Assembly: GCF_023159225.1 (NCBI RefSeq)
Contig: NC_063174.1
Location: forward strand, 30,835,983 to 30,899,982
DNA: 64,000 nucleotides
Reading direction: 5' to 3'
Origin: Perognathus longimembris pacificus
Taxonomy: Eukaryota; Chordata; Mammalia; Rodentia; Heteromyidae
Below the pieces are notes generated by a model. The model had not been told where the DNA came from. It saw only the letters and a program-made list of their open reading frames with translations, and did no database searches. Within the stretch, counting starts at the first letter, position 1; each line of letters begins with the position of its first letter. The position numbers were made by a program, and so were the translations under genes. Shown here in pieces: positions 42,713 through 52,415 of this stretch.

Positions 42713-43816
42713 GAGAAAGAGACCATTCTGATTTTAGAAATCAGAAGACATGGGAAGAAAAAGCCATCAACTCCAACAGAAGTGGATCTGGCCTCTGCGT
42801 GCCTGCTTGCAGCTGCTGGTAGAAGGCAGAGCCTCTTATGTCAGGAGTCAGTTGAGCCAGGGGAAAGGGGAATCCCGTCTGCCAAATGGCAGGAGTACCC
42901 AATTGTAGCAATAAGTCAAATCTTAAAGAGATAACCTAATCATTTGCTACCTTGGTATAGAAGGGAATCAAAGCCACACAGTGGGCTGACTCCCCTGCCC
43001 CCACCCCCAGCACAGGGGTTGGGCCAGGTGGTCAGCTACCCACACATGGGGGTGTGGCACTGTGGGAGGGCAGTACTGCTGACCCTGGGGGTGAGAGTGG
43101 GGGTGGGGAGGGAGTCAGGAGTGGAAAAGCAGTGGAATAGAGCTGAAGTTGGAGAAGTGAGGTCCTCAGCCCCTTTCCCCTCCTCTCCCCACTCCACCCA
43201 GAAGGCCCAGGCAGAGGAGCCAGGGGAAGACCTCTGCACCCTAGATGAATACACAAGGGATGTGAATCTGTGAAGAGGGGCCTGAGACCTTGATTCAGCT
43301 CCTTCCAGAGACTGCAAGGCTGACAGCCAGAGAGTCTCAGGTAGGGAAGGCACCTTTCCTGTGAAACGTACCTGCAAAGCCTGTGTGATTGTCTGTGGGC
43401 AAGCTTCAAAAAAATTCACAAACAGGTTTATAACCCCAACCTGGCCTTCTCATCTCTCCCAGGGAGGCTGTGGCCTCTACCCACCTGCCTCTGCTGAGCC
43501 TCCAGCCATCAGGCAAGGGTGAGGGCCCAGGAATGTTTTTTACCTCCCAAAGGGAGAATCACTTTTCACTCAGACATCCAGGCTTGTGAATCTCTCAGTT
43601 CCTGCCATTTTCAGTCAAAGTATTGCTTAGAAATAATTGAGGGGACTAGGTAGAAACACTCATTGAGCTGTGTATGCCCTCCTTACCTAGAAAACTATCA
43701 AAACTTACATGGGATTCTCCTCACCCCCTTTCTGAAGATGAGCATGTATTAATTGATCCGTATCAGCATTCGCTTCCTGAAGATGGTCCAGAAAAAGTTG
43801 GATATTTCAGGGTAAT
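42713..43816. other. Intergenic, GC-richer, with a strong G-quadruplex motif
   Basis: At 43087-43112, G runs of 5, 5, 4 and 3 are separated by loops of 7, 1 and 1. Overlapping open frames of 109-127 codons at 43032-43419 contain no recognisable domain. CpG remains scarce, so this is not a CpG island. Confidence 0.5.
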
Positions 43817-43900
43817 AGTGTGTGTGTGTGAGTGCACGCGCACGTGCGCACACGTGCGTGCTTGCCCGTATGCGCGCATGTACACTGTACATGTACACTG
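43817..43900. repeat. Z-DNA-prone alternating purine-pyrimidine tract with palindromes
   Basis: About 80 bases are mostly strict alternation of GT, GC and AC. They contain the palindromes GCGCACGTGCGC (43838-43849), ATGCGCGCAT (43870-43879) and TGTACATGTACA (43886-43897), and two CACGTG E-boxes (43841, 43851). It lies at the tail side of a minus-strand SINE. Confidence 0.93.
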
Positions 43901-44063
43901 GTGATTGAACTCAGGACCTGGATACGCCTTAGCTTTTTTACTCAAGGCTGGTACACTACTGCTTGAGCCACAGCTCCCTTTCCAGCTTTTTAGTGGTTAA
44001 CTAGAGATAAAGTATCAGACATTCTTGCTGGCTTCAAAGGGCAATCCTCAGATCTCAGCCTTC
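43895..44063 (-). mobile_element. B1-Geo SINE, 5' end missing
   Basis: 'ggtgattgaactcaggacct' to 'gcaatcctcagatctcagcc'. The last 40 bases of the B1-like half are absent. Confidence 0.8.
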
Positions 44064-44107
44064 CACCACAACCCCGCCCTTATTTCCCTTCCCTCCTCCC
44101 CCCCCTC

Positions 44108-44334
44108 CCCGTGGTAGGGCTTGAACTTAGGGGGCTGGGCACTATACCTGAGCAGTTTTCCTCAAGGTTAGTGCTCTACCACTTTGAGCCACAGCTCCAC
44201 TTCTGGTTTTCTGGTGGTTAATTGGAGATAAAATTTTCACAACCTTTCCTACCTGGGTTGGATTTGAACCATGATCCTCAGATTTCAGCCTTATGAGTAG
44301 CTAGTATTACAGATTTGAGCCACTGGGGGCCAGA
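44108..44334 (-). mobile_element. B1-Geo composite SINE
   Basis: 'cgtggtagggcttgaactta' to 'gagccactgggggccag'. The end carries a variant with five G, which makes it CTCF-like by chance. Confidence 0.85.
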
Positions 44335-44599
44335 CTCAGTATAAATCTTATTGGTCATTAAAAAAAAGTCTCTGAATCATTTACTTGTCCTAAACTGTAC
44401 TCTTACTATATTTTATACTTATTGGTCCTATCTTTTTTTTGTTAAGGAAAAAGCAACAGATCTATGTTACTCCAAGTACTTTGCTCTCTAATGTGTGTTG
44501 TTTAGATAAGCATTCAGGACATAGCACCTTGGATAACACCGAGGCATCTCTTCTAATGTTGTCTAAAATATCTAAGTCTTGTGTTTTGGGGTTTTTGAG

Positions 44600-44793
44600 G
44601 GGTTTTTTTTGGCTAGTCCTGGGGCTTGAACTCAGTGCCTGGGCACTGCCCCTGAGCTTCTTTTGCTCAAGGAGAGCACTCTACCACTTGAGCCACAGCA
44701 CCACTTCCAGCATTTTCTGTTCTAAGTGGTACTAAGAAATTGAACCCAGGGATTCATGGCAAGCACTCTACCACTAAGTCATATTCCCAGCCC
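44600..44793 (-). mobile_element. IDL-Geo SINE, older subtype
   Basis: Near-duplications CTAAGTCTTGTGTTT (from about 44572) and CTAAGTCTTATGTTT (from about 44794) flank it with one mismatch. The ID half is shortened between 'gggattcatgg' and 'caagcactc'. Confidence 0.9.
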
Positions 44794-45037
44794 CTAAGTC
44801 TTATGTTTATTTAACATGCGATTGAGTCCTTAACAATTAAATATCTGGGAACAGTCTTTACCAACAATCAGAAGGTTAACTACAAGTGAAATTTAATTCT
44901 CTTCATCCCCACGATGACCTGTTGCTCAGCATGTGATATTACAAGCATAATTCAAAGGGACCGCCATGTTCCAGAGTCCCTCAGAGGGTGTCTAGCATTT
45001 ATGGGGGGTTGGGGAGGTTGGTCCCATAGGTGCTGGG

Positions 45038-45271
45038 CTAGCACACTCCTTTTTTTTTTTTTTTGTCCAGTCCTGGGCCTTGGACTCAGGGCCTGAGCAC
45101 TGTCCCTGGCTTCTTCCCGCTCAAGGCTAGCACTCTACCACTTGAGCCACAGCGCCACTTCTGGCCGTTTTCTGTATATGTGGTGCTGGGGAATCGAACC
45201 TAGGGCCTCGTGTATCTGAAGCAGGCACTCTTGCCACTAGGCTATATCCCCAGCCCTAGTACACTCCTTTT
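45038..45271 (-). mobile_element. Young IDL-Geo SINE with 16-bp duplication (one mismatch)
   Basis: CTAGCACACTCCTTTT at 45038-45053 and CTAGTACACTCCTTTT at 45256-45271 flank the element. It shares the young features of 29691-29933: 'gggccttggactcagggcc', 'cttcccgctcaagg' and 'cgaacctagggcctcgtgta'. Confidence 0.94.
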
Positions 45272-45345
45272 ACTTCAGTTTTTCCTGGTACTGATACTAA
45301 GCTGGTGAAAACTGACAAATTTGTGTACAACATGTTTGATGACTC

Positions 45346-45582
45346 TGTGTGTGTATGTGTGTGTGTGTGCGTGTGTGTGTGTGTGTGTGTGCGTGTGCCA
45401 ATACTGGGGCTTGACCTCCAGAGCCTGGGCACTGTCCCTTAGCTTCTCCACTCAAGGCTGGCACTCACTTTTTGGTAGTTAATTGGAACTAATATTTTCT
45501 CAGGTTTGTTTGCCTGGGCCGGCTTTGATCTCAGCCTCCTTGTGTAGCTAGAACTACAGGGGTGAGCCACCAGAACCTGGCC
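45346..45582 (-). mobile_element. B1-Geo SINE with (CA)n tail
   Basis: The GT array at 45346-45396 adjoins 'gtgccaatactggggcttga'. The body is shortened around 'ggcactcactttttggtagt' and ends 'gagccaccagaacctggcc'. Confidence 0.85.
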
Positions 45583-46290
45583 TTGATGATTATTTTTTAT
45601 TCCCTATGGCCTCCATCTCTATTTGGCCAGAGTGGATGAAGTTGCTGCTGCTGAAACACAGGGACTGTTTGTTGCAGCTCAACAGAGAACTGGCCTCCCG
45701 ATTGCTAACTGGATAATTCATGTAACTTAGGTAGAGAAAACAGCCCCTTCTACTCTAGTCAGGTACAGCCCACTGCCTTTTAATCTTCTTCCATGCACCC
45801 ATATGGCCATTCCAACTATTCCCCCATTTCTTCAAAGGCAAGTAAGCAGATCCTTGTCTTCCTCTTTGGTGATTTCTCTGACCATCTTGTGCCTAGAAAC
45901 CAGACTTGGACTTGTTTCCCTATCAATTCTGCAGGAGAAAAATGTCACCAGAAAAATTCCAGTTCAACATTCCTCTAAGGATCATTGGTTCTGATTGTTG
46001 GGCAAAATTACCTTGAGTAGAGTTTTAATAACAGAGCTTCCTGGAGCTTACCTTCAAATATTCTGATTCAGCCAGCCAACAGTGAAGCCCAACGCTCTAA
46101 AAATCAACAGAAAAAGAAACAAACACACACATACAAAACCCACCTTACACATAATTCTGATATAATAGCAAGTCTGGGAACTACTGAACAAATGCTGAGC
46201 TCTTTGGGATCATAACACTTCCCTTTTGTATCCTCCAGTGTCTAGCACAACAGCTGGTACACAACAGCAACTACATAATAAATATCTACT
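45583..46290. other. Intergenic, unclassified
   Basis: No gene or named repeat recognised. Confidence 0.4.
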
Positions 46291-46670
46291 GAGCTGGATG
46301 AGGTGGTACAAGCCTCAAATCCTAGCTACTTGTGAGGCAGAGATTGGAGAATCATGATTCAAGACCAATTTGAAGAAGAGGAGGGCCCTCCATCCCAACC
46401 AATGACTGAGCCTGGAGATACAATGCTTGTCATTCAAACTATGGAAGAAGCACAATGGCTGGGCATAGTGGTACATACTGGCCATCACAGGAATAAAGAG
46501 GAAAAAAATAAGAGGATCATAGTCTGGGCTGGCCAAGAGATAAAGCAAGACTCTAGCTGGAAAATAACCAACACAGAAAGGGACTGATAGAGTGGCTCTA
46601 ATATTAGAGTACCCACCTAGCAAGTGTCCAGTCCTAAGTTCAAACCCCAGTACCATGTGTATGTGTATGT
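46291..46670 (+). mobile_element. Old multi-part SINE: two B1-like units plus a tRNA-like unit
   Basis: A first B1-like unit begins 'gctggatgaggtggtacaag', a second begins 'ggctgggcatagtggtacat' at about 46458, and a tRNA-like unit follows ('gagtggctctaatattagag', 'taagttcaaaccccagtacc'). The same layout occurs at 52080-52412. Confidence 0.7.
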
Positions 46671-46914
46671 GTATTTTCAATGAGCAAAATGAGTGATTGA
46701 AAGCAGAGTGGTGGATTGGTAGTACAGTCAACCTAGTGACTTCCCTAAAGGCCAGTGTCAATGGGATACAGAAGATCAAGTAATCACAGTGGGGATGAAA
46801 TAAGGTATCAGTGCTGAAGAGAAGTGGATAATTTGAATCCTCAGTAGGAGAACATGTCTCCTGTCTTAAAACTGCTCTGCCCTTTATAAATAGTAGCTTT
46901 CACATTGGGACCTA

Positions 46915-47330
46915 AGAGAGTTCTGCCTCCAGTTCTGCCTCCAGTCTGGCCTACATGACACAATAGGTCACTTTTCTGTTTAAGCCTTCCAATGCCCTGA
47001 ATTGCCTCAGGAGAATATCTACATTCTGATCTCTGGCCTTCAAGTTCCTTTTTACCTCCACCCTACTCATCTAAGCTGTTTTCCCCATCTCTACCCTAAA
47101 ATGGCCACCTGCCTTCTTTCAGGAAGGAAAACAGTTTCCAGGAGAACCTAGAAACTGTTTCCTCAGCCTACAGTGTTCATTCCTAACCTGGGGAGAGGAG
47201 CTCTTCCCTTGTCACCTACAAACTCCTAGGCAACGATCAGCTTACAGCCTGAGGATGTCAGGTACTTTCCCCCCCACCACCCCTGTAGACTGTCAGCCTT
47301 CTGAGGGTGGAGGTCCGTGGAGGGTGTCCC
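46915..47330. repeat. Probable ancient L2-type repeat
   Basis: Phrases such as 'taagccttccaatgccctga', 'gcctcaggagaatatctaca' and 'gactgtcagccttctgaggg' recall an old mammalian LINE 3' end. The divergence is too high for me to be sure. Confidence 0.35.
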
Positions 47331-47337
47331 AAGCCTA

Positions 47338-47667
47338 GCCAGTGTTAGGCTTTTAAAGTAGGTAGCCGGTAAAGGAGAACGCCACACGGTATTCAGGCAG
47401 GAAAGAAAGTTTATTACCGAACTGCTGGCCTGTGGCCAAGATGATCCATGGCCAGAGAGAAGGAGAGAGAGAGAGAGAGCTACCCCCACCCAGCCCTGCT
47501 TTATTTAGGGCAGGGGCAAGGGGTGTGGCCAGGTGGATTAGGAGGTGACCTCAGGGAAAGGGGAGGTAACTGCCTCCAGGTCTGCAGGTTACCCAGGTAA
47601 CTGGGTGGAGACTTAATGAGGTGGGGGCATCTGCATGGAGCCCTCAGGGAGAGGACCTTACAGCCAG
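47338..47667 (-). mobile_element. Solo LTR (320 bp) with 5-bp target-site duplication
   Basis: GCCAG at 47338-47342 and 47663-47667 flanks an element of 47343-47662. Read on the minus strand it starts TGTAAGG and ends CCTAACA, the TG...CA ends of an LTR. It has a TATA-like TAAATAAAG box (complement of 47500-47508), a (CT)n patch, and AATAAA (complement of 47410-47415) 85 bases downstream, so U3, R and U5 are all recognisable. No internal retroviral region and no second LTR are present, which is the outcome of LTR-LTR recombination. The exact retroviral class is not determined; a 5-bp duplication is compatible with several. Confidence 0.9.
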
Positions 47668-47794
47668 CAAGTGCTCCAATATTTCAGCTTTTGTTCCTGC
47701 ATTTTAGAGATGCACAAACAACCTGGATGATTTGTATCTAGAGAGAATTGAAGCAGGAGTGGGGGAGTGCTGTGCTAAGAAGAAAAGGCAGCCC

Positions 47795-48037
47795 TGGAAA
47801 GGGTGGCTCACATGTGTAATCCTAGTTACTAAGGAGGCTGCGAGGAGGATCATGGTTCAAAGCCAGCCCAGGCAGGAAAATCTGTGAGACTCTTATCTTC
47901 AATTAAACACACCTACGCATGTCCACGCTAGAAGTGGGACTGTGGCTCAAATACTGAAATATAATGCTAAGTTTGAGCACAAAAACTCAGGGACAGTGCC
48001 CAGACCCTGAGTTCAAGCTGCAGGACCAACACAAAGA
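47795..48037 (+). mobile_element. B1-Geo composite SINE
   Basis: 'aagggtggctcacatgtgta' to 'gagttcaagctgcaggacc', with an odd 'acctacgcatgtccacgc' insertion at the joint. A GGA/GAA tail follows to 48092. Confidence 0.85.
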
Positions 48038-48104
48038 AGAAGCAGGAGGAGGAGGAAGAGAAAAGAAAAAGAAGGAAAGGGAAGGAGGAGAGTAAGAATC
48101 TAGA

Positions 48105-48560
48105 AAAGACCAGAGAAAAGGCTTCATGTCCTCTCCAACCCATTGCAGGAGTCAAAGGCTCACACCCTGTGGAAACACAGGCCACTGTACAGGCAAGAGA
48201 AGGCTGCAGTAGCGCTCAAGCATAATGCAGCACAAAGCAGGTGGCAGCCATGGCCCGGGCACGTGGGCACAGTGCCCCAAGCCACTGTGTGGACTGGGTC
48301 AGGTGCACTGCCAGTGCAGTGCTGGCCCAGCAGGAGGGCACTTCGGGCAGCAGATTCGGCTGCTTGATGCACCAATGCCTTGATTTGTTCTGACAAGTGG
48401 AGGCTGCGGTAAGAAGCAGCCTGGAGTTCTGACATTCAGCAAGCCAGAAATAACCAGCTGGGCTCCTGGCACAAAATGTCTTGCCATTCTCAGGCAACTG
48501 CTATACAGAAGGGGGCTTTCTCTCAGGTGCGGATCTGCCCGGATTCTAGTTTGAGTTCAG
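48105..48560 (-). pseudogene. Possible processed-pseudogene fragment, unidentified
   Basis: The block is GC-rich compared with both sides, and on the minus strand has three overlapping open frames (to 48160, 48216 and 48299) with coding-like composition, as if one frame had been broken by indels. Examples are A-R-H-F-V-P-G-A-Q-L-V-I-S-G and S-E-Q-I-K-A-L-V-H-Q-A-A-E-S-A-A-R-S. I could not match it to a protein family. Confidence 0.25.
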
Positions 48561-49862
48561 TTTCTAAGTGCAAGGTTTAGGAGGGAGTCACTTGACTTGA
48601 CTCCCATCTCAGCTTTTCCTTTGTAGAATGAGGTTGGTAGCTAAGCTCCTTGTGCCTTCTGATTCTTAGTGGCTTGGCTCTCTGTTCCTTCTTATACCTG
48701 GGCTGCACTTTGATGTCTACTGCTCCTAGAAGCCTAGGGCTGCAGAGGCCTACGATGGGAAAGACGTGAAGATGATCCTGATTGAGAAAACCACACTATT
48801 TTAGACCCTATTTTTTACAATCTGTTGAAATTTATGAGCTCTTGCCCTAGAAAACTTAGCACACTTGCCAGACTGCTTCTACCTGCAGCCATTTATTGGT
48901 TAAACCACATGAGATGAGGTTGAGCCCCACCCAACTCCTCCTGCTAGTGACGGGGTAGCTGGCAGGTTCCTCACCTTTAGGTCTTGTACTCGGTATCACC
49001 TTTATTCCTTCAACTAGCCTTCCCACTATCCCCTCATTTGGACATTATCAAGAGAGAAATTGTCCTATAAATAGTTACAGAAGGTGTGGAGTGCCCCACT
49101 GCAGAGGGAGCAAAAGTGGGAGGCACTGATCACAAGGTCTTCCTGCCCACTTCAGAATTGGGGGGAATTGGTTTACTGGCCAGTGAGATATTGTTACAAA
49201 TGGGTTTCTTAAACAATGGGAAACTTCAGGGAGGGGCTTGTGAATAGACTAGCAAGAAACTTGGCTCACAATAGATGACTCCAAAGCCTGTAATTGCTCC
49301 TCATTCCTACCACATTGTTTTGAAAAATAACATAGATCACCTGGGGGTAAGAAGGCAGTAAACAGAAACCTATCCTCTTGCTGTTCAAAATGGAAATGGA
49401 ATCCAAGCCTTGTCACCGGGATCTTGACAGAGATCTGGGGCTCTGAGCTTGGTGGATAGCAAGTTGGGGGGAGGGTTGGGAGAACAGCTTGAAGCTATCT
49501 AGTAAATCTCTGTCAATAAACAAACAAAAAAAATGTTATCTTCATTTTAACATGACAAATAACAAAGGCAACCTACATTGTTAATGTGTTCTCTAGAGGA
49601 TCTGCTCATACAATGGAGCAGACTAGAGAGACTTAAGCCAAAATCTGTTGGATGGTCAGTACTAGAGTTAGGTATTCCTTTCTCCCCTGAGGGAAGAGCA
49701 CAGCAAGTGGAACACATACCCACCAAACAACTGTGTGTGTCAGCATTGACAAGGAGCACCCACACCCCACAGACAGCCCTTCACTAAACCAGAGGTCAGC
49801 CATCTGTTCAAAGAATCATCAAAAGAGCTATTCCTTTCCAGTTACTTATTTGTTAGTATTGG
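48561..49862. other. Intergenic, unclassified
   Basis: A short MIR-like trace lies at 48585-48640. Nothing else was recognised in 1.3 kb. Confidence 0.4.
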
Positions 49863-50095
49863 TGGCCAATACTGGGGCTTGCACTCAAGGCCTGAGCACT
49901 GACTCTGAGGGTCCCCCTACCCACCCAAGGAGGTTGCTCTACAATTTAAGCAACACCTCCATGTTCAGCTTTTTAAGTAGTTAAATGGAGATAAGAGTAT
50001 CCCAGACTTTCCTGCCTGGGCTGGATTTGAACTGCAATCCTCCTATCTCAGCCTCCTGAGTATCTAGGATTATATGTATGAGCCACCAGCACTGA
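49863..50095 (-). mobile_element. B1-Geo composite SINE, diverged
   Basis: 'ggccaatactggggcttgca' to 'atgagccaccagcactgaa' on the + strand. Confidence 0.82.
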
Positions 50096-51433
50096 AACGG
50101 GTGCCAGCTTCTCATATCCCACTCAAAATGTGAAAAAGATCTGGAGCTGCCAGCCTGTGTAGCTCAGAACTATTTTCATTTGCCTTTGGAAATGAGGGTG
50201 CAGAAATTACAAGAAATTAGGAATGCATAGACTAGGAATGACTTCCAGAGTAGCACTGGAGAAAGATGGAAGAAGATATAGGCAGACACTTCGCAGGAAA
50301 AGACAAGGTGGGGGGCGGAGGGCACCTGCTGAGACAAGAACCTCTTCTCCTAGAATGTCCCTCCCTGTCTGTTCTCTACAAATATTGGAGTTTCTGTGGC
50401 AAAGAGGAGATGCTTAGCTAGCTGGTAGAAAACACAATGCAGACACTTTGTTCTTGTCTCGGCTTTTAAAGGGGTCAACAGCAGACCAACTTCAAGGTAT
50501 TCACTGCTGTGCTAGTAGCCTTAGAGAGACATCCTTGATCTTTTATTATCCTGCCTCAGCTCTGCTCAACAGATTCTCCCTGGGGAAATGGCTGATCTTA
50601 AAAGAGATGCTATTATAGCCCATGAAGTTTTAGCTTCTCTTCTAGTCTCTGGCTCCTTGTGGGAAGGGATTGCTATGGCAGTGTATATCTGCCTTGTGCC
50701 TTCTTTCTCAAATCTCTACCTAGCAGCTAAGTGGATTCAATAGGTCTTATGTTTCCATGGAGATTGATTCAAATCACAGGAAAAGTAATCACAAGCAAAA
50801 GTGAACAGTACAAAGAATGAGTTTTTGGAGACTCCCATTTCTCCAAAATGATTTAAGTGGAGGCATCCCAGGTCACAGCTCCTCTAATATTCACCACATC
50901 AGGAAGATTTCCTGAAAGATCCCAGCTCAAAGGGATCTCTTCTTAGTGCAGAGGTAATTCACTGCTCAGAAACGGCCCACCCTGAATGACAGTCCCATCT
51001 TTGCATAACCCTGGACTGACAGGTCAGTGTCCTTCTGTGCTTTGCTTCTCCAGGTATCTCTCAAGTTCTCCTTTGGCCCAGGCCAGCTGGCCTGACCTGG
51101 ACAGTGGTCTCTAAGTGGCAGCTTCTTGGCTCATCTGTGGAAGTGGAAGACGTAGGACCTTGAGGCTGACTGAGAAAGGGTTAGGACTGTTGCCTTTACA
51201 GCATTTTTGGCCCTGTATGAATGCTGTGTTTTTAAAACATGGGCTCTCTCTGTGTGGCTCTCTCTTTGTCTTCATTGCATTGAAGAGACAAAGCTCTACT
51301 GTCAGCATATTTATTAAGTATCTGCTTGTGTGGGAGGCCATTGTCAGCCAAGTGTCCCACACAGACTTGCCCACTTTCTCTGGGGTTTCCTCAGAGATGA
51401 GGTAGGCACTATAATGGATTCAAATTAGGGTCT
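50096..51433. other. Intergenic, unclassified
   Basis: 1.3 kb of apparently single-copy DNA. Opposed open frames of 87 and 96 codons at 51111-51405 match nothing known to me. Confidence 0.4.
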
Positions 51434-51511
51434 GTCTTCCTTCCTTCCTTCCTTCCTTCCTTCCTTCCTTCCTTCCTTCCTTCCTTCCTTCCTTCCTTCC
51501 TTCTTTCCTTC
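51434..51511 (+). repeat. (CTTC)n microsatellite, about 18 units
   Basis: A nearly perfect tetranucleotide pyrimidine array. Confidence 0.97.
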
Positions 51512-52079
51512 CCTTTCTTAAACTTTTAGTAAAGGCTTATTTTTGTACAACAGCTTAGTATAATAGTATAGTGAGAAATGGAGAAGAGCAAGCAACATCT
51601 CCTGCTGCCAATGCAGAAAATGGAGTTAAAGGCATAGTCTACACAAAAAGATCCAGGACAGTTTGAGTCCTATCTCTTCTCATATTCCCCAGTGTTCTCA
51701 ACCAAAATGAATGAAAAGCCACAAATGCTTTCTTAAAAGCAGACTCACAGTGGTGAATGAGCCAGCAGTATTGTTGATGTCTAGAATGCAGTCTTCTACT
51801 ACTTCACATTACTTTGATCCTATGAGATTGTTGAGACCATTGTATCTGCTCTCTGCCATTACTGCAGGAATTTGTTCTACAATTACCAGTGAACTAACAC
51901 CACTCATAACCTAATGGGAAAAACTAAATACCTGTCAACTGTGTTGAAAGATCCTGAAGGAAAAGAGCAACGCTCTCCAAGAATACTTCAAGAGCCTTTG
52001 TCGGATCTAATGGGAGTCAGTAGAGGAATTTAGGGAGAGCTTCACAGGGGAAAAATTGAAAGAGAAATTCAAATTTAAA
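51512..52079. other. Intergenic, unclassified
   Basis: No gene or named repeat recognised. Confidence 0.4.
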
Positions 52080-52412
52080 AGACAGAGCCTGATCTGATGG
52101 CTCACACCTATAATCCCAGTTACTTGGGAGGCAGAGATTGAGAGAATTGTAATTTGAAGCCAGCCTAGGCAAAGATTTAGTGAGACCCTTGTCTCAACAA
52201 ATAAGCCAGCCAATTGTGATACATAACTGTAATCCCAGCTACACAGGAGACATAGATAGGAGGATTCAAGTCCAAAGCCAGACTAGGCAAACAAAATGAG
52301 ACCCTATCAAAAAATAACTAAACTAAACAAAGCTTAGGGGCATGACTCCAGTGGTAGAGTACTTGTGAAGGAAAAACAAGGCGTGGAGTTCAAACTCCCA
52401 AGTACACCCATT
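52080..52412 (+). mobile_element. Old multi-part SINE (B1-B1-tRNA-like)
   Basis: First B1-like unit 'ctgatctgatggctcacacc', second unit 'ccaattgtgatacataactg' at about 52212, then tRNA-like 'catgactccagtggtagagt' and 'gagttcaaactcccaagtac'. Its A-rich tail was the landing site of the L1 that follows. Confidence 0.78.
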
Positions 52413-52415
52413 AAA

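Noticed and set aside
42404..42934. 176-codon + strand open frame and partners in other frames
   Set aside because: The centre is a translated (CT)n array, and the flanks resemble no protein.
43032..43419. Overlapping frames of 109-127 codons as a gene
   Set aside because: They lie on both strands in GC-richer DNA, where chance open frames are common; no domain, splice or promoter support.
44108..44334. CTCF-like 'ccactgggggccag' at a SINE end
   Set aside because: It is a mutated copy of the common SINE terminus 'ccactggcacccagc' and matches the core only partly.
47226..47489. 87-codon minus-strand open frame over the LTR border
   Set aside because: It crosses the LTR end and the unrelated flank, so it is not an ancestral frame.
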